Positions 30,601-38,000 of a stretch of 64,000 nt of DNA are shown in pieces (positions within the stretch are counted from its first letter, which is position 1; every line of letters starts with the position of its first letter). A model generated the notes under the pieces. It searched no databases. It worked only from the letters and a program-made list of their open reading frames with translations, and was not told the DNA's origin. The DNA comes from Niastella koreensis GR20-10. Its GTDB lineage: Bacteria > Bacteroidota > Bacteroidia > Chitinophagales > Chitinophagaceae. The position numbers and the translations under genes are program-made. The stretch lies in assembly GCF_000246855.1 (NCBI RefSeq), contig NC_016609.1, forward strand, positions 4,910,744 to 4,974,743, written 5' to 3'.

Positions 30601-30907
30601 TGGTTGATAAGGTAGCCACGGTAGTGCCGCCGATCTTTATCACCATTTTTTCCGACAGCCCGGCTTGATTTACATCCAATACATTAAACTTAATGGAGCT
30701 GATCGTACCTGGACCCATACCCGCGGCAGTCAACTCGGATGCCTGGAATAAATACTGGGCACGCGCGCCTTCAAACCAGTCCTGGATGGGACAGGGATAA
30801 CTTTGGTTATCGTTCCCTGTAGTCCCAGATCCAATGGGAATATCAACCTGGGCTTTTAAATGAAAAGCAGTAAACAGCAGTAATAATAAAAAGAAGCCTT
30901 TTCTCAT
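18662..30907 (-). CDS. Giant 4081-residue surface adhesin: beta-helix modules, Ig-like domains, MAM-like domains, type B CTD
   Basis: The protein begins with a signal peptide (MRKGFFLLLLLFTAFHLKAQ). Ig-like units alternate with four modules of parallel-beta-helix type, each opening with a G-x-F/Y-T/S-I-N/D motif and F-x-S/N-F-x-D-A (about residues 316, 1409, 1976 and 2544) and carrying N-x-I/V-x-x-N-x-I rungs. Two MAM- or jelly-roll-like domains (LPFTESFEDPWINGCDIRD and LPYTESFENTWINGCDTRD, about 860-1330) separate modules 1 and 2. An IgGFc-binding-like domain (NRGKRFWVGYQRSYDFDPGS, about 3170-3560), a PKD domain, an Ig-like domain and a fibronectin-III-like domain (about 3900) lead to the type B sorting domain (IFIPNSFTPNNDGLNDVLKV). 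The frame is unbroken over 12.2 kb. It should be a T9SS cargo acting in adhesion or gliding; its ligand is unknown. Confidence 0.93.
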   Translation of the reverse strand: MRKGFFLLLLLFTAFHLKAQVDIPIGSGTTGNDNQSYPCPIQDWFEGARAQYLFQASELTAAGMGPGTISSIKFNVLDVNQAGLSEKMVIKIGGTTVATLSTNSWDDFTGTTVETTPVDYQAVVGSNVFSLPSPFFWNGTDNILIEICNGDPGNISGPAFFTENPTISWTTGLSFNGSHTYISDNAGSLCGTSNAFNSGPQTTRPDLVFSWTPANTCTGKPTAGTAATSLANVCLAQNFTLSLSGQTVASGITYRWQSSLNNTTWTDIPGATLPGFTTSQSVTQRYRAIVTCTNGGLMDTSNSVQVISPALVQGVFSINSAQPTGGTNFQSFNDAVNYIKCGISGPVTFNVAPNSGPYAEQVTIPNVGGASTVNTITFNGNGATLAWNTSDGNNRTGIILNGAKHIIIDSLNVDVSAGSFGWGIVLMNKADSNTIRRCTINTNNSATTSNYAGILINGSATGTAVSGNNGNGNLISGNTINGGYYGIYIYGNTSPYNTGNVIEKNKILEAYNYFIYVYGNTNLLITGNDISRPSRSSVTSTYGIFTTTTQNTLVEKNRVHNLFDGATGSGSAAYCIYNAGSGLSATQPNRTENNLVYNINNGTGTIYGIYSPGYNNCRFYHNTLVLDDAAASSGTTYGCYTYGAEVYVKNNLVYITRGGTGIKYCMYFSGTGVTSSANNDLYLNAPAGTNNYGYYNAAWTTMAGWQGTGFDLSSVSLDPQFVNAGVGNFRPANVFLDNMGVAVGVTSDIFNAVRSTSTPDIGAIEFASAACTTPPVPGAVNSTANPVCAGVNFSLSLTGGTAGAGQTYQWQSSPDNATWTNITGAVSSTYSTMQTASTWYRVVVTCGTFTVNSAPFQVNTAAVSYATLPFTESFEDPWINGCDIRDIPNNFWRSKPGTGNNSWRRFDDGAAAAWTSPTIGAYAPPATNGIYSARFHSFFASGGSMGSLDFYVNCNTGVLNKRLRFDYINTSGSDTLEVLLSTDGGATFTHLGGYAVNTSWDKKILNFASNSATTVIRFRATSDFGATDIGIDNLSMFNLEDCTGTPVPGTTVSSNTMVCPGSPFTLSVNGLPLQNGLTYQWQSSPDNVVWTNVSNAASETLTTSQNVATWYRILITCANGNQTAGSVPVLVPMRAPLYTGLPYTESFENTWINGCDTRDVPNDFWSNDPATGDESWRRNDDGTSAAWFSNNGAYAPAASQGTFSARFHSFDANSGAIGKFDLHIKANTAAAVKRLTFSYINTSGNDSLVVLVSTNGGTSFTRIDSVGLRSAWSQKVIFFNSVSATTIIRFQAVSDFGVTDIGIDDILVADWPDCSGTPNAGTATTSSSTVCVEPFTLGVTGISTGNGITYQWQQSVDSLVWTDITGATSISLTKSQVGTHWYRLVTTCTISSTSATSSAVKVISPTPVHGIFTINNTQPTNGITVFNNFNDAYNFIKCGIDGPVTFNVETGTGTYNEQLSMTAIPGASTVNTVTFKGIGSGVLGFASTNTNERAVIKLKGTRYIILDSLIINASLGTYGYGVQLMNNTDSNIVRNCTINLSTSSTTQNFAGIVVNGSDAGPVTTGNVLSDFNEFTGNTITGGYYGITLVASFNNGANGNNKITKNIIKDFYSYGIYVAGSYATLIEKNSISRPARTGVTDFYGIYFTTEKNAGCAISKNRIFNPFGGAPNSTAAFYGINSNNSSGSTGGTNNENVVSNNLIYNVNGNGLQYALYNTASGNTWYFHNTISLDNIASTSTAATRGFYQTSTAGGVFFYNNNISITRGGTGAKYCIYLASNLPAGEDNNNFYLNAAAGANAIGFYTANRAQLNNWRAATNLDANSLSITPAFVDPANGDFTPGNAGIDNKGTGIGIADDIKDQSRSTTTPDIGAYEFTPSPCAIPLVNGRIDLSPDTLCQYNPVYLHLNIGAFGSGQTFQWQQAKSLTGTWVNVGMPMLTPDTTIIADTTSFYRVQISCGVNTVYTDTALLVVNPVLPNGTYTINKNGSSTYIPGKPGGNFLSFADAKAAMGCGIGGAIVFNVVPGSGPYTEQLILDSIPGTSAINTITFNGNGNTITFNATNNSQRAVIKLNGADHIIIDSLVIAAGGGTYGYGVQLINNADSNIIRKCTINTSVSSTSTNYAGIVINASDAGTITTGSTLSDANVFDNNVITGGYYGITLVGSTTADGFLNNNSFTNNTVQDFYNYGLYITGTNFTRVAGNKFTRAARTNTATSVYGIYVTTAASNRLSISKNRFMRFFGGITANTATLYGIYHNSVSASPEDTVSNNLFYDLDGNGPVYALYNTGSSNVWYYHNTISIDNTTSTATGVSVGFYHTATATGIQFVDNIITINRGGTGAKHAIYLNSTTSEVLSDNNDLYVNATNANTGFYTANRITLADWQTATTKDANSLGMNPLYTDVATGNYMPQLAAMDNKGTPVGITTDILNAVRSTTTPDMGAYEFAPLPCQTPPVAGTAIATPSSGLCLEMPIELNVTGNSPLGAITFQWQSSPDGTNNWTNISPVQYFPKYNTKAGLSTWYRAAVTCTNNTVYTAPIQVTLNNILLTGRYTIDPAGGTALPNFTSFQSAVDALLCGISGPIVFDVKAGTYTEQIRIPYIPNTSAVNTVTFESDNGVASSVNLTFNATTSANYTLKLDSTKYFIFKNLTISGTNTTFGRVVELANTASYDSLVNCIITAPVATVASNTLAGIYANQLKGTNNVIRGNTVNNGATGIYFTGTGTGAGLTPDHVIDSNTVNNAWQNGIYAANIKRIQLNKNTVNLNGPVNATAYGIYATDCDSSYNITGNHINITNTTTIVYGLALFNSDSSITKRGRLANNIVTAVNNAGTLYGIYLSASPGILVANNVVSLQTTGAGSYGMYHNNFNVADYFNNSINTTTGTATNNYAMYLLNTTANAVQLRNNIFSAKGGGVALYVNNSSQSLTSDYNMLYTTGANLVQRATPAGLFATLTDWQAGSYWDKYSITYTPAFVSNIDLHPDLLNPDVWAMHGRGVQIAGNDKDINDSVRPVLLTQGVPDLGAWEFFPTAQPTLLTATPATPVANQLQTFMYGTDTVMKITWGPTAPATLEARRFSGVVPAGLQPRPDSMFFYTKVDIPGGGNYDYNMELFYLDPWQGSIPDQNQLGLGKTTVSNAWVVGFSSRVDVLKKKITQTSVNYINRFTGLINPYAPPVLPEKDSSNRGKRFWVGYQRSYDFDPGSNSQEMVLYMSTTDQPANVQVRIAGTSWVRNYVIPPFTTKASDFMPKTGLDDARLLDEGLYNRGISIVSDVPITAYAHIFASANSGATMLFPVGVWGYEYYSLNNRQNYSTTGAYTTIMVMADKDNTVVEITPSVPTLAGKPANVPFRVTLNAGDVYQVLGAMISGADGYDLTGSIIKSIPNANNECHPIGVFTGSSRTSLACGNGVGGSGDLFLQQTFPYSAWGKTYLTAPTSNSANISTLMTNIFRILVKDPSTIVKRNNVQLPLTSLVNNRYYQYESSTADIITADKPVTMVQYMSSTGSCPNTGGDGDPESNILSPAEQAIRGFSGFYRNNRDAININYLTLILPTGGMSSLKIDGVPWAAIPAADKYSYAHSQPGYTVCVKKWPAGAGQSSVESDSTYLGLVYGLGSVESYGYNVGTMVKTLQGLGTISNTLNNGTKAEYTCAGTPFRFTAYLPFIPNSLTWKFSRVPGLTPNADVTVNTPVPSDSILINGEKNYVFPLSQDYTFANPGVYSVEIIYDHPDIESCDHTGRDLIYIQVVPAPRADFTINFSGCVKDVAEFTGESNALNGIAVNQWKWNFHDGTKQTGQKVTYKYNTAGTYMEDLQSITADGCIGDTSKQVVVKPIPVLTAKSVVVCTGRDTTLSVENPAAGATYTWYTSETGGTVAGTGPSLKITNVTAGTDYYVQETSPNSCSSERTKVSVAVQSSILQPVVSVDSVGSNLVRFTWTAVPGATGYQVSLDGGNNWSTPSSGSSGLSHTVAGLQPMQTVTIIVKALSACTEARSAPVSQQVLPDGIFIPNSFTPNNDGLNDVLKVYGYKIKELKLVVFNQWGEKLFETSDQSRGWDGMYKGKVQPSGVYMYVCRLVLTDGTVMDKKGAINLIR
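21800..29990 (-). repeat. Four intragenic beta-helix module repeats
   Basis: Inside the giant gene, modules start near 29960, 26680, 24980 and 23275 and each spans roughly 1.4-1.5 kb. At protein level they share the opening motif, the HIIIDSLxI strand and the closing DNKGTxxGI...STTPDIGAYEF block. They are diverged in DNA, so old duplications rather than recent tandem copies. Confidence 0.75.
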
Positions 30908-30960
30908 GGAGCAGTAGTTTTATAGTTCTGTGTACTTAGTTCTGAATTCTATGTTTTCTT

Positions 30961-31030
30961 TGTTAACTTGTCAACATGTTAACTTGTCAACCCTGTCAAC
31001 TCTATCAACTTTATCAACCCTATCAACCTA
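30961..31030. repeat. GTTAAC/GTCAAC/TATCAAC array containing a stop codon
   Basis: Eight to nine drifting words fill the space between the DUF4302 gene and the giant adhesin. The final word TATCAACCTA contains the DUF4302 stop (31028-31030). An inverted arrangement of GTTAAC words gives partial dyad symmetry. Confidence 0.85.
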
Positions 31031-32350
31031 ATGTTGCCACGTAATCCAGGTCTTCGCATCCTTCGCACTCACCATGTCATAACTGTTCTCACCGGTTTGT
31101 ACAAACCAGTACCCATTACTATTAAAGAATTGATCTTTTGTTTTTGAAGCAGGACCGGTTGTTGGGTAAGGACCTACCGTGAGGTCGCTCAACAAACTGA
31201 ATTGCACCCGGCCATCTGATTGAAATGTTGGTTTAGGCGCAGTGCCATAAATAAAATCGATGTCATTGATGCGAGGGATGTAGTAAAACGGGATCAACGC
31301 ATCAAAAGACGACCCGGAAGAAGGTTGCACCCCCGGCCAGTAAGTAAGGTAATAGAACTGCGACGTATCTGTTTGCAGCGTCTTCAGTTTGAATGCATCG
31401 TCTACTCCATCTGCATGAAAGCCATTCCAGGAGAACCAATAGCTTTGCGCATCGGCACCCCATTGCCACCAACGCCGGGCAGCCTGTACATCGGGATTTA
31501 CAGGTCTTATTGCCCCGGCAATTGTGGCATCCGTGTTATTCAACCGTACCTGAACTGTATTCGTTGTTGTATTATATCCGGTAATATTTAATCCTGTAAT
31601 GGTGGTACTTCCATTCACTACCGGAATGGGGAACACTATTCCGGAGGGAGAAATATAATAAGGTGTTGTAACCGTATGCGCCATACCGGCAGCATCTTTC
31701 CAGGTAATGATCGCAACTTTATAAGCCGCAATAAACCGGATCTCATAATCAGTACCATTATAGGTAAGCCGTTTAAAGTAGTTCAGGATCTTTCCCAGGT
31801 TGTTCAATCCAACCAGGTTATTACGCACCGCTTTGTTTTCCCAGGCCGCGCGGTCCTGTGCGGAAGCCTTTCTTAAAATAGCCGCACTGCCATTAAAGCG
31901 GCCGGTAAGTTTGATACTGTCTGTCGTGCAGGTGTCAATAGAAAATTCAAAATCCGATAACAGCCCGCCGCCATACACGCCTCCGTTCTTGCTGGCATCG
32001 GGATCGGCCAGCAAATGCACATAACTATAGGTATCGAAGATCAAACAGGGCTGCTGCAATGATTTCAACCGGTAACTGCTTTCCTTCAACACCCCGGCAG
32101 TGGTAGTATCAAAATCGCAATACATAAACACGCGGTTGCTGTCATTGAACCGGAAATAAAAACTATAGGTATTGCCCGGTTTGGTGATCAGGGTGGCCGT
32201 CCAGCCATTGGCCGCCCCTGAAATCACCTGTTGGTAACTACCCAGCTGTTCGTTTATCCGATCGTCTACGCTCTTATCGAAAGGGCTTTTGTCCTTGTTA
32301 CAGGATGTTAAGATGATCGTTACGAGAATTATGTGTGCTATTATTTTCAT
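31028..32350 (-). CDS. DUF4302 family lipoprotein of a SusCD locus
   Basis: A 440-residue lipoprotein. The start at 32350 gives MKIIAHIILVTIILTSCNKD, a signal peptide with lipobox cysteine at residue 17; the in-frame upstream extension to 32470 is encoded by repeat DNA and has no signal-peptide character. The body (INEQLGSYQQVISGAANGWT, SFYFRFNDSNRVFMYCDFD) matches the DUF4302 family. These lipoproteins accompany SusC/SusD and the zinc-metallohydrolase lipoprotein in uptake loci and are presumed to bind or present substrate at the surface. It is the last gene of the locus. Confidence 0.85.
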   Translation of the reverse strand: MKIIAHIILVTIILTSCNKDKSPFDKSVDDRINEQLGSYQQVISGAANGWTATLITKPGNTYSFYFRFNDSNRVFMYCDFDTTTAGVLKESSYRLKSLQQPCLIFDTYSYVHLLADPDASKNGGVYGGGLLSDFEFSIDTCTTDSIKLTGRFNGSAAILRKASAQDRAAWENKAVRNNLVGLNNLGKILNYFKRLTYNGTDYEIRFIAAYKVAIITWKDAAGMAHTVTTPYYISPSGIVFPIPVVNGSTTITGLNITGYNTTTNTVQVRLNNTDATIAGAIRPVNPDVQAARRWWQWGADAQSYWFSWNGFHADGVDDAFKLKTLQTDTSQFYYLTYWPGVQPSSGSSFDALIPFYYIPRINDIDFIYGTAPKPTFQSDGRVQFSLLSDLTVGPYPTTGPASKTKDQFFNSNGYWFVQTGENSYDMVSAKDAKTWITWQH

Positions 32351-32361
32351 TAATGATTTTT

Positions 32362-32469
32362 TCGTGAATCGGCAATCGTGAATCGGCAACCCGCGTCGCG
32401 GCCTTCCTTGTAAACCTGTTAACTTGTGAACCCTGTCAACGCTATCAACTGTATCAACCTGCTTCTTCA
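32362..32469. repeat. CGTGAATCGGCAAT words plus GTCAAC/TATCAAC words abutting a stop
   Basis: Two families are juxtaposed: TCGTGAATCGGCAATCGTGA (about 32362-32390), then GTTAAC/GTCAAC/TATCAAC words (32416-32458) that end in CCTGCTTCTTCA, whose last bases form the minus-strand stop at 32467-32469. Confidence 0.75.
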
Positions 32470-33369
32470 ATTAATCAAAGCATCAACGGCCAACCTAACC
32501 CTGTTCTGTAATGAATAAAAGTCAACGCTCCACACATCCTTATAATAACTAACCACCATCGTTTCTTTCTTGCGCAGCTTGGCTATCGCATCGGCCTGGG
32601 TAATGCCATTGATGCTGGTGCCGGCCGGAATGGAGTTCACGATCTTATCAAAGCCGGCCCGCCCCTCTATCAGCATCATCGCAATCATTTCTACAAAATC
32701 TTCGTCCGGGGCCGACATCGCATAAGCCGTTACAAAACCATCCCGCCGGGCAGCATTGTCCGATACATTGTTCCAGTTGGCCGTGTAAAAACCAGGTGTG
32801 ATCCGTTTAAAATCTTCAGGGTACAAAACATTCTGATGAAGGATATGACCAAACTCATGCTCTATGGTGTGGAATAATTGTTTTACTGTATTGGAATCGG
32901 AAGGCGTATAATCCGTCATGGCCTTTGTTCTGAAATCGTTCAACACATACAAAACGATCTTGCGTCCGCCTTCAGCAGTTCCAAGGGTGATAGTGCCATC
33001 GGTATTCCAGCTGGCGCTGCCGCACAACACAAAAAACTTGGGGCAATAATTTTTAATGAATACATCGCCGGCTTCGGCTATATAGGTATCAATCCATACT
33101 TTCTTTACCGCCTGCATTACGGGAATGATCTTTTCTTCGTCTGGCGGCACCAGGTCTTTGTTCAGTTCCAGTTCAAACTGGTCCCACTTATACTTGACAG
33201 AGATATTGAAGGGTTTGGTTAAATTATCATATACCCAGTTATCTATCGGCCCTTTCACCCAGGTATCGCCCCCTAACCCGGAGATATCATCTACACTACC
33301 TAAGTTTTCGGACTTCTTACATCCGATTATTAAGAGCGTTATACAGAAATATGTAGCAAACCTTTTCAT
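32467..33369 (-). CDS. Substrate import-associated zinc metallohydrolase lipoprotein
   Basis: A 300-residue lipoprotein (MKRFATYFCITLLIIGCKKS, lipobox cysteine at residue 17). The zinc site is visible as TIEHEFGHILHQNVLYP, an HExxH motif at about residues 168-172, with a downstream acidic segment EDFVEMIAMML supplying a probable third ligand. It matches the lipoprotein metallohydrolase family known to travel with SusC/SusD and DUF4302 genes, and here it sits exactly between SusD and DUF4302. It probably trims or releases the imported substrate, perhaps a peptide or glycopeptide, at the cell surface. Confidence 0.9.
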   Translation of the reverse strand: MKRFATYFCITLLIIGCKKSENLGSVDDISGLGGDTWVKGPIDNWVYDNLTKPFNISVKYKWDQFELELNKDLVPPDEEKIIPVMQAVKKVWIDTYIAEAGDVFIKNYCPKFFVLCGSASWNTDGTITLGTAEGGRKIVLYVLNDFRTKAMTDYTPSDSNTVKQLFHTIEHEFGHILHQNVLYPEDFKRITPGFYTANWNNVSDNAARRDGFVTAYAMSAPDEDFVEMIAMMLIEGRAGFDKIVNSIPAGTSINGITQADAIAKLRKKETMVVSYYKDVWSVDFYSLQNRVRLAVDALIN

Positions 33370-33388
33370 TACAGGATTCAGTTTATTA

Positions 33389-33462
33389 GTTCAGAGTTCC
33401 ATGTTCAGAGTTCCGAGTCAGGGCTTTCACTTCAACATTCGATATTCAACATTCAGTATTTA
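33389..33462. repeat. GTTCAGAGTTCC words and AACATTCGATATTC words abutting a stop
   Basis: GTTCAGAGTTCCATGTTCAG (33389-33408) starts a drifting 12-bp word. TTCAACATTCGATATTCAAC (33431-33450) starts another, which runs into the SusD stop at 33460-33462. Confidence 0.8.
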
Positions 33463-34917
33463 CCTCCTGGGGTTCTGCGCAATGCCTGCCAGCTTCGCCA
33501 CATCCGGGATCTGAAACACCCGCATGGGATCATCTGCCGCGAGCGTTAGCACCGGCCCTTCGGCGGTAGGATGAACAACAGGAATTTTATACCTCAGCAG
33601 ATCAAACCACCTCATCCCTTCCTGTACAAACTCAGCCCGTTTAAAATCCATCACAGCTGCCAGGGCGCCGGGCTGCACATCACTGGTTCGATAAAATGAC
33701 ATGATCTTCCCGGCAGTGATCGTATGTTGCGAAGCATTGTAATTATAGATGCGCGTTCTGGCATACACATTCAGATCACTCAGCACGTCGTCGATCTTAT
33801 TGAGGTATACATTCGCTTCAGCGCGGTTAAACAATACTTCTTCGGCCGTAAGCAGCGGCACCATTACATATGGGAGACCGATCTCGGCATTGACCGATTC
33901 CCTTACAAAATATTCGTTCACCTTGGGAAGAAAATAATTGTTGGTACCCGCCGTATACAACTGGAACCGGAAGATGCGGGTACCACCGGTTACGTTTGGC
34001 CCCAATAAGATCTCATTTGCTTTAGAAGCATCCAGTCCATACCGTACGCCTACATAATTACGGGCCCAAACCGATTGGGTTTCTGCCAGTAACAGATTGG
34101 CCGGCTCAGTAGCTTTGGCATAACGCGCCCACAATTCATTATAAGTAAGCACCCGGTATTCGGTATTCCAGGGACGCAGCATGGCCACCACATTATTATT
34201 GGGAAAAACCAGAGAGGCATGTTCCACTACCTTTGCATACTCGCGTTTGAATAAATAAAAGCGGGCTGCAAACGCATGAGCCGCCGCTTTGGTAAAATGA
34301 TAGCGGGGCACACTGTAACGTTTATCATCGATGAGGGGTAATCCTGTGGTCAGGTCTTTTTCAATCATGTCGTACACATACTGCACCGTCTTTCTTTCAT
34401 ACTGTTGAAACACCACTTTCTCCGGTTGTAACACATAAGGAATCCCGGGATCATTACCGGCGGTGGCAGCATCATAGGCTTTTGAGAAAAAAGTAACCAG
34501 CATAAAATGCGCATAGGCCCGGCATACCAATGCCTCGCCTTTTTGTGAAGTATAACTGTCCGGATCTTTTGCATTGGAACAGGCTTCCAATGCCTGGTTG
34601 GCTGCAGCAATAGCTTTGTAACAGGCATTCCAGTAAAACTCGGGCGAGTCTTCTTCGGTATTGGCTACATCTTTAAAATTGAAAGGATCTATATTCGTGC
34701 GCTCCAGTGAACCAATACCTTTATCGGCCACATTATCTGAAATGCTTTCACAAAACGCCATGTAATTGGCCTGCGGATACGCTGTGCCCAACAACTGCGA
34801 TACCTTCTCAGGTGAGTTCAGCACCGCCCGGTTATCGGGAGGTTTTTCCAAAAACTTTTTACAACCGGTTATTCCCAGTAGTATTGTAAATATTGTGTAT
34901 ATCAGTAGCTTTTGCAT
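33460..34917 (-). CDS. SusD/RagB-family nutrient-binding lipoprotein
   Basis: A 485-residue lipoprotein. The start at 34917 gives MQKLLIYTIFTILLGITGCK with a lipobox, followed by KFLEKPPDNRAVLNSPEKV, the typical SusD opening. TPR-like helices (WNACYKAIAAANQALEAC, ALVCRAYAHFMLVTFFSKAY) and the C-terminal signature (AVMDFKRAEFVQEGMRWFDL) are present. SusD proteins cap the SusC channel at the cell surface and capture the substrate. It lies 128 bp downstream of the SusC gene. The substrate is unknown; the accompanying metallohydrolase suggests it is not a simple glycan. Confidence 0.95.
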   Translation of the reverse strand: MQKLLIYTIFTILLGITGCKKFLEKPPDNRAVLNSPEKVSQLLGTAYPQANYMAFCESISDNVADKGIGSLERTNIDPFNFKDVANTEEDSPEFYWNACYKAIAAANQALEACSNAKDPDSYTSQKGEALVCRAYAHFMLVTFFSKAYDAATAGNDPGIPYVLQPEKVVFQQYERKTVQYVYDMIEKDLTTGLPLIDDKRYSVPRYHFTKAAAHAFAARFYLFKREYAKVVEHASLVFPNNNVVAMLRPWNTEYRVLTYNELWARYAKATEPANLLLAETQSVWARNYVGVRYGLDASKANEILLGPNVTGGTRIFRFQLYTAGTNNYFLPKVNEYFVRESVNAEIGLPYVMVPLLTAEEVLFNRAEANVYLNKIDDVLSDLNVYARTRIYNYNASQHTITAGKIMSFYRTSDVQPGALAAVMDFKRAEFVQEGMRWFDLLRYKIPVVHPTAEGPVLTLAADDPMRVFQIPDVAKLAGIAQNPRR

Positions 34918-34926
34918 GACTAAAGT

Positions 34927-35048
34927 TTCTGTTCCAGGTTTCAGGTTCACAGTTCCGGGCATTTACTTACTCATTTTCATTCTTCATTTTTCATTTCTGT
35001 ATTTCACTTCAACATTCAATATTCAACATTCGATATTCAACATTTCTA
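34927..35048. repeat. GTTCCAGGTTTCAGG words and AACATTCAATATTC words abutting the SusC stop
   Basis: Same two word families and same order as at 33389-33462. TTCAACATTCAATATTCAAC and drifting copies (35006-35044) end next to the SusC stop (35046-35048). Two consecutive genes of one operon thus carry the same paired element at their 3' ends. Confidence 0.8.
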
Positions 35049-38000
35049 AATCCCCACTTTTACCGAAAGCGTAATCTGCTTTTGAATAGGTTGCGCCACT
35101 CCTCCCGCATTAAAAAACTCCGGGTCCTGTCCTTTCAGTTTATCATCCGCATAGATCAGCCAGGGATTGATGGCAGATGCAGTCAGCAACAAATTGCTGA
35201 TGCCTGTTTTTTTGATCCAGTCAGCTTGTACCTGCCAGGTAAGCGATACCGTTTTCAGGCGAACAAAATCTCCTTTGGCAATCCGTTGTGTTGAATAGTT
35301 ATAATTGTTGTAAGGGTACGCGCCGCCCAACTGCGCCAGGTAATAAGCATCGAGTATGGAAGGCACACTGGTATATTGTTCATCACCCGGCATAATCCAG
35401 CGATCGGTAAATTCCCTGGGCATGGCAGTCATATCCGAATAGTTGGAATGAAAAGCCGGGTACAACCGGATGCGGTTGCCAGCCTGGTACGTAAGAAAAA
35501 CATTCAGGGAAAATGATTTATAATGGAAGGTATTGGATAATCCACCGGTAATGGTGGGATCTACCGGTCCGTTGTATACGAGGTTACTGATGTTGTCATC
35601 CTGCAGGTAAACATCCGAACTGGTTTTACCGGTTTGATCGATAAAAATGGGTTTGCCGGATTGATGATCGAGTCCTTTGTAATTGAGGGAGAACAGGCTG
35701 CGCACGGGGTAACCCTGGCGGTTTCCACCTTCAGCAATAACCAGGTCAAAAATAAGCGGATTGTTCCGGGCATTGGTGATATCGGTGGAATTATAGCCAA
35801 ACGTGGCATTCACTCTCCAGCCCCAGTTCTTTTGTTTTATTACTTCGCCCCCCACCAACAATTCCATCCCCTTCGATTCCATATCGGCATAATTGGCGGC
35901 CTTAGGCGTTTCTCCACCGATACCCGATGTTTTAATCAGACTGATAAGATCGAAACTCCGGCGCCGGTATACATCCAGGCTCATGGTGAGGCGGCGTTTG
36001 AAGAAACCGGCATCCACGCCCAGGTTGGTGGTGTATAATTTCTCCCAGGTAAGATCGGCGTTTTCGAGATTGGCCAGCTGGATCACCGATTCCACTTCGC
36101 TTAGGTATGGGCGGCGGGTATTGATATTCTTCAGTACAATGCTTGAGTTGGTAGCGGGCCCCATACTGGCAGTTAAACCATAACTGGCACGCAGGGTAAG
36201 GTAATCGGCCCAGTGTACATCCCGCATAAAAGCTTCCTGCTCTACATTCCAGGAGCCGGCCACACTCCAGGTGGGCAGCCAGCGGGCTTTTTTCGATTGC
36301 CCCAATCTGTTGGATCCATCGTAGCGGATGGTGCTGGTAAAATTATACTTGCCGTCATAGGAATAATTACCCGAAGCATACAGGGCAACAAAGCGATCGT
36401 AATCGCGGCTCATGCCATAATAAGGAAAATTATTTTCTATGGTTTGTTTCAGAATGCGGTAATCAACAAAAGCGGTTCCCCCGTTATCGTATTGATAGCC
36501 GTAACCCGTATTGGCGAAACGCTGGCGGTCGGCATACTTTACCTGCTGACCGGCCAGGATATTGATGGTATGTTTTGCCTTGAGGATCTTTGACCAGGTA
36601 AGGCTGTTGCGGAAATCGTAGTTCTGCAACATATCTTCGGTACGGTTGTAAAAACCTCCATAGGGCAACACCACTACGGGCTGCGCTTCGGGATCATCCG
36701 GATCGCGATACAGGAATTTGTTATTCTTTCTGATAGTAGAAGTACCGGCAGCGCGATAGGCTTCTGCCATATTCGCGTGTTCGGTGATCTGGTGTTCGCG
36801 GGATGATTTTACATAGCGAAAAGCGCCTACAAATTCATACTTCAGGTCTTTGAATATTTTGAACGACACATCGCCCTGCAGGCGGAGATCGATGAGGTTC
36901 AGATCGAGGTAGTTGTTCTCCAGTTCGCTGATGATATTAAAGGGTGCGAAATTTCTTCTAAAGTATTCCCGGTTGCCGTTCTGATCGAAAGGCGTTATAG
37001 TACGGCTGGTATTAAGCGCATAGCTAAAGGGGTTAATATCAAAATCCCGGTCAAACTTTCCTTCAACGGGATTGCTGTTACGGGCCAGGGCGCCCGGCGC
37101 CCGCTGCTGACGAACCGATCCTACGGTGGCAAATCCGGCAGACATGCGTTCGTTGAACTTATAGTTGTTGCGATAGTTCAACGTATAGCGGTTTACCTTG
37201 TCGGCGATCGTCCAGCCATTGTCGCCATAAAAACTGGTTGAAAAATACGACTGCGATTTTTCTGTTCCTGAAGAAACACTCAATGAATGCTCCTGCACAA
37301 AATTGTTCCGGAACAACACATCGAACCAATCGGTATTGGCCATCGCATAACGGGTTAAAAAAGCCTTGCGTGCTTCAGCCGTATTTTCCAACGGAAAGTT
37401 TCCATTAGTGCCGTTCATCAGGTCGTACATCTTGCCGTATACGCCGTTGTCGGCTCCATCGAGTATATTTGGACTAAGAATCCCTTTTCGTTCCAGCTCG
37501 CCCAGTACCGACATCTGCTGGGCAGAATTCATAATGTTGAAATCATTATAATTCGGCTTTAGCTGGGTACTGTAATTACCGGTATAATTAACCGATAAAC
37601 GGCCGGCCTTTCCTCTTTTGGTAGTGATCACCACTACCCCATTCATGGCCCGGGCGCCATACAAGGCCGTTGCCGAGGCATCTTTTAAAATATCGAAGGT
37701 TTCAATATCGTTGGCATTTAACCCTGCCACTGCCGAACCTAACAATGTGGTTGGGTCGCCACTTGATAACTGATCGTTGGAGATGTTTACGATGTCTTCC
37801 AGCACAACACCATCCACCACCCATAGTGGTTTGTTATCACCATTTATAGAAGTAGCTCCGCGCACCCTGATCTTGGGTGCGGTGCCAAATGTGCCTGACA
37901 CGTTTTGGATACTAACACCGGCAGCCCTGCCTTCCAGCATGCGGCTAACATCGGCCACGCCCTGCAGCTTGATCTCATCGGCTTTCAGGCGGGCAGCAGC

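Noticed and set aside
32351-32470. N-terminal extension of the DUF4302 lipoprotein (KKQVDTVDSVDRVHK).
   Set aside because: It is a translation of the GTTGAC word repeat and would bury the signal peptide; the start at 32350 gives a proper lipoprotein signal.
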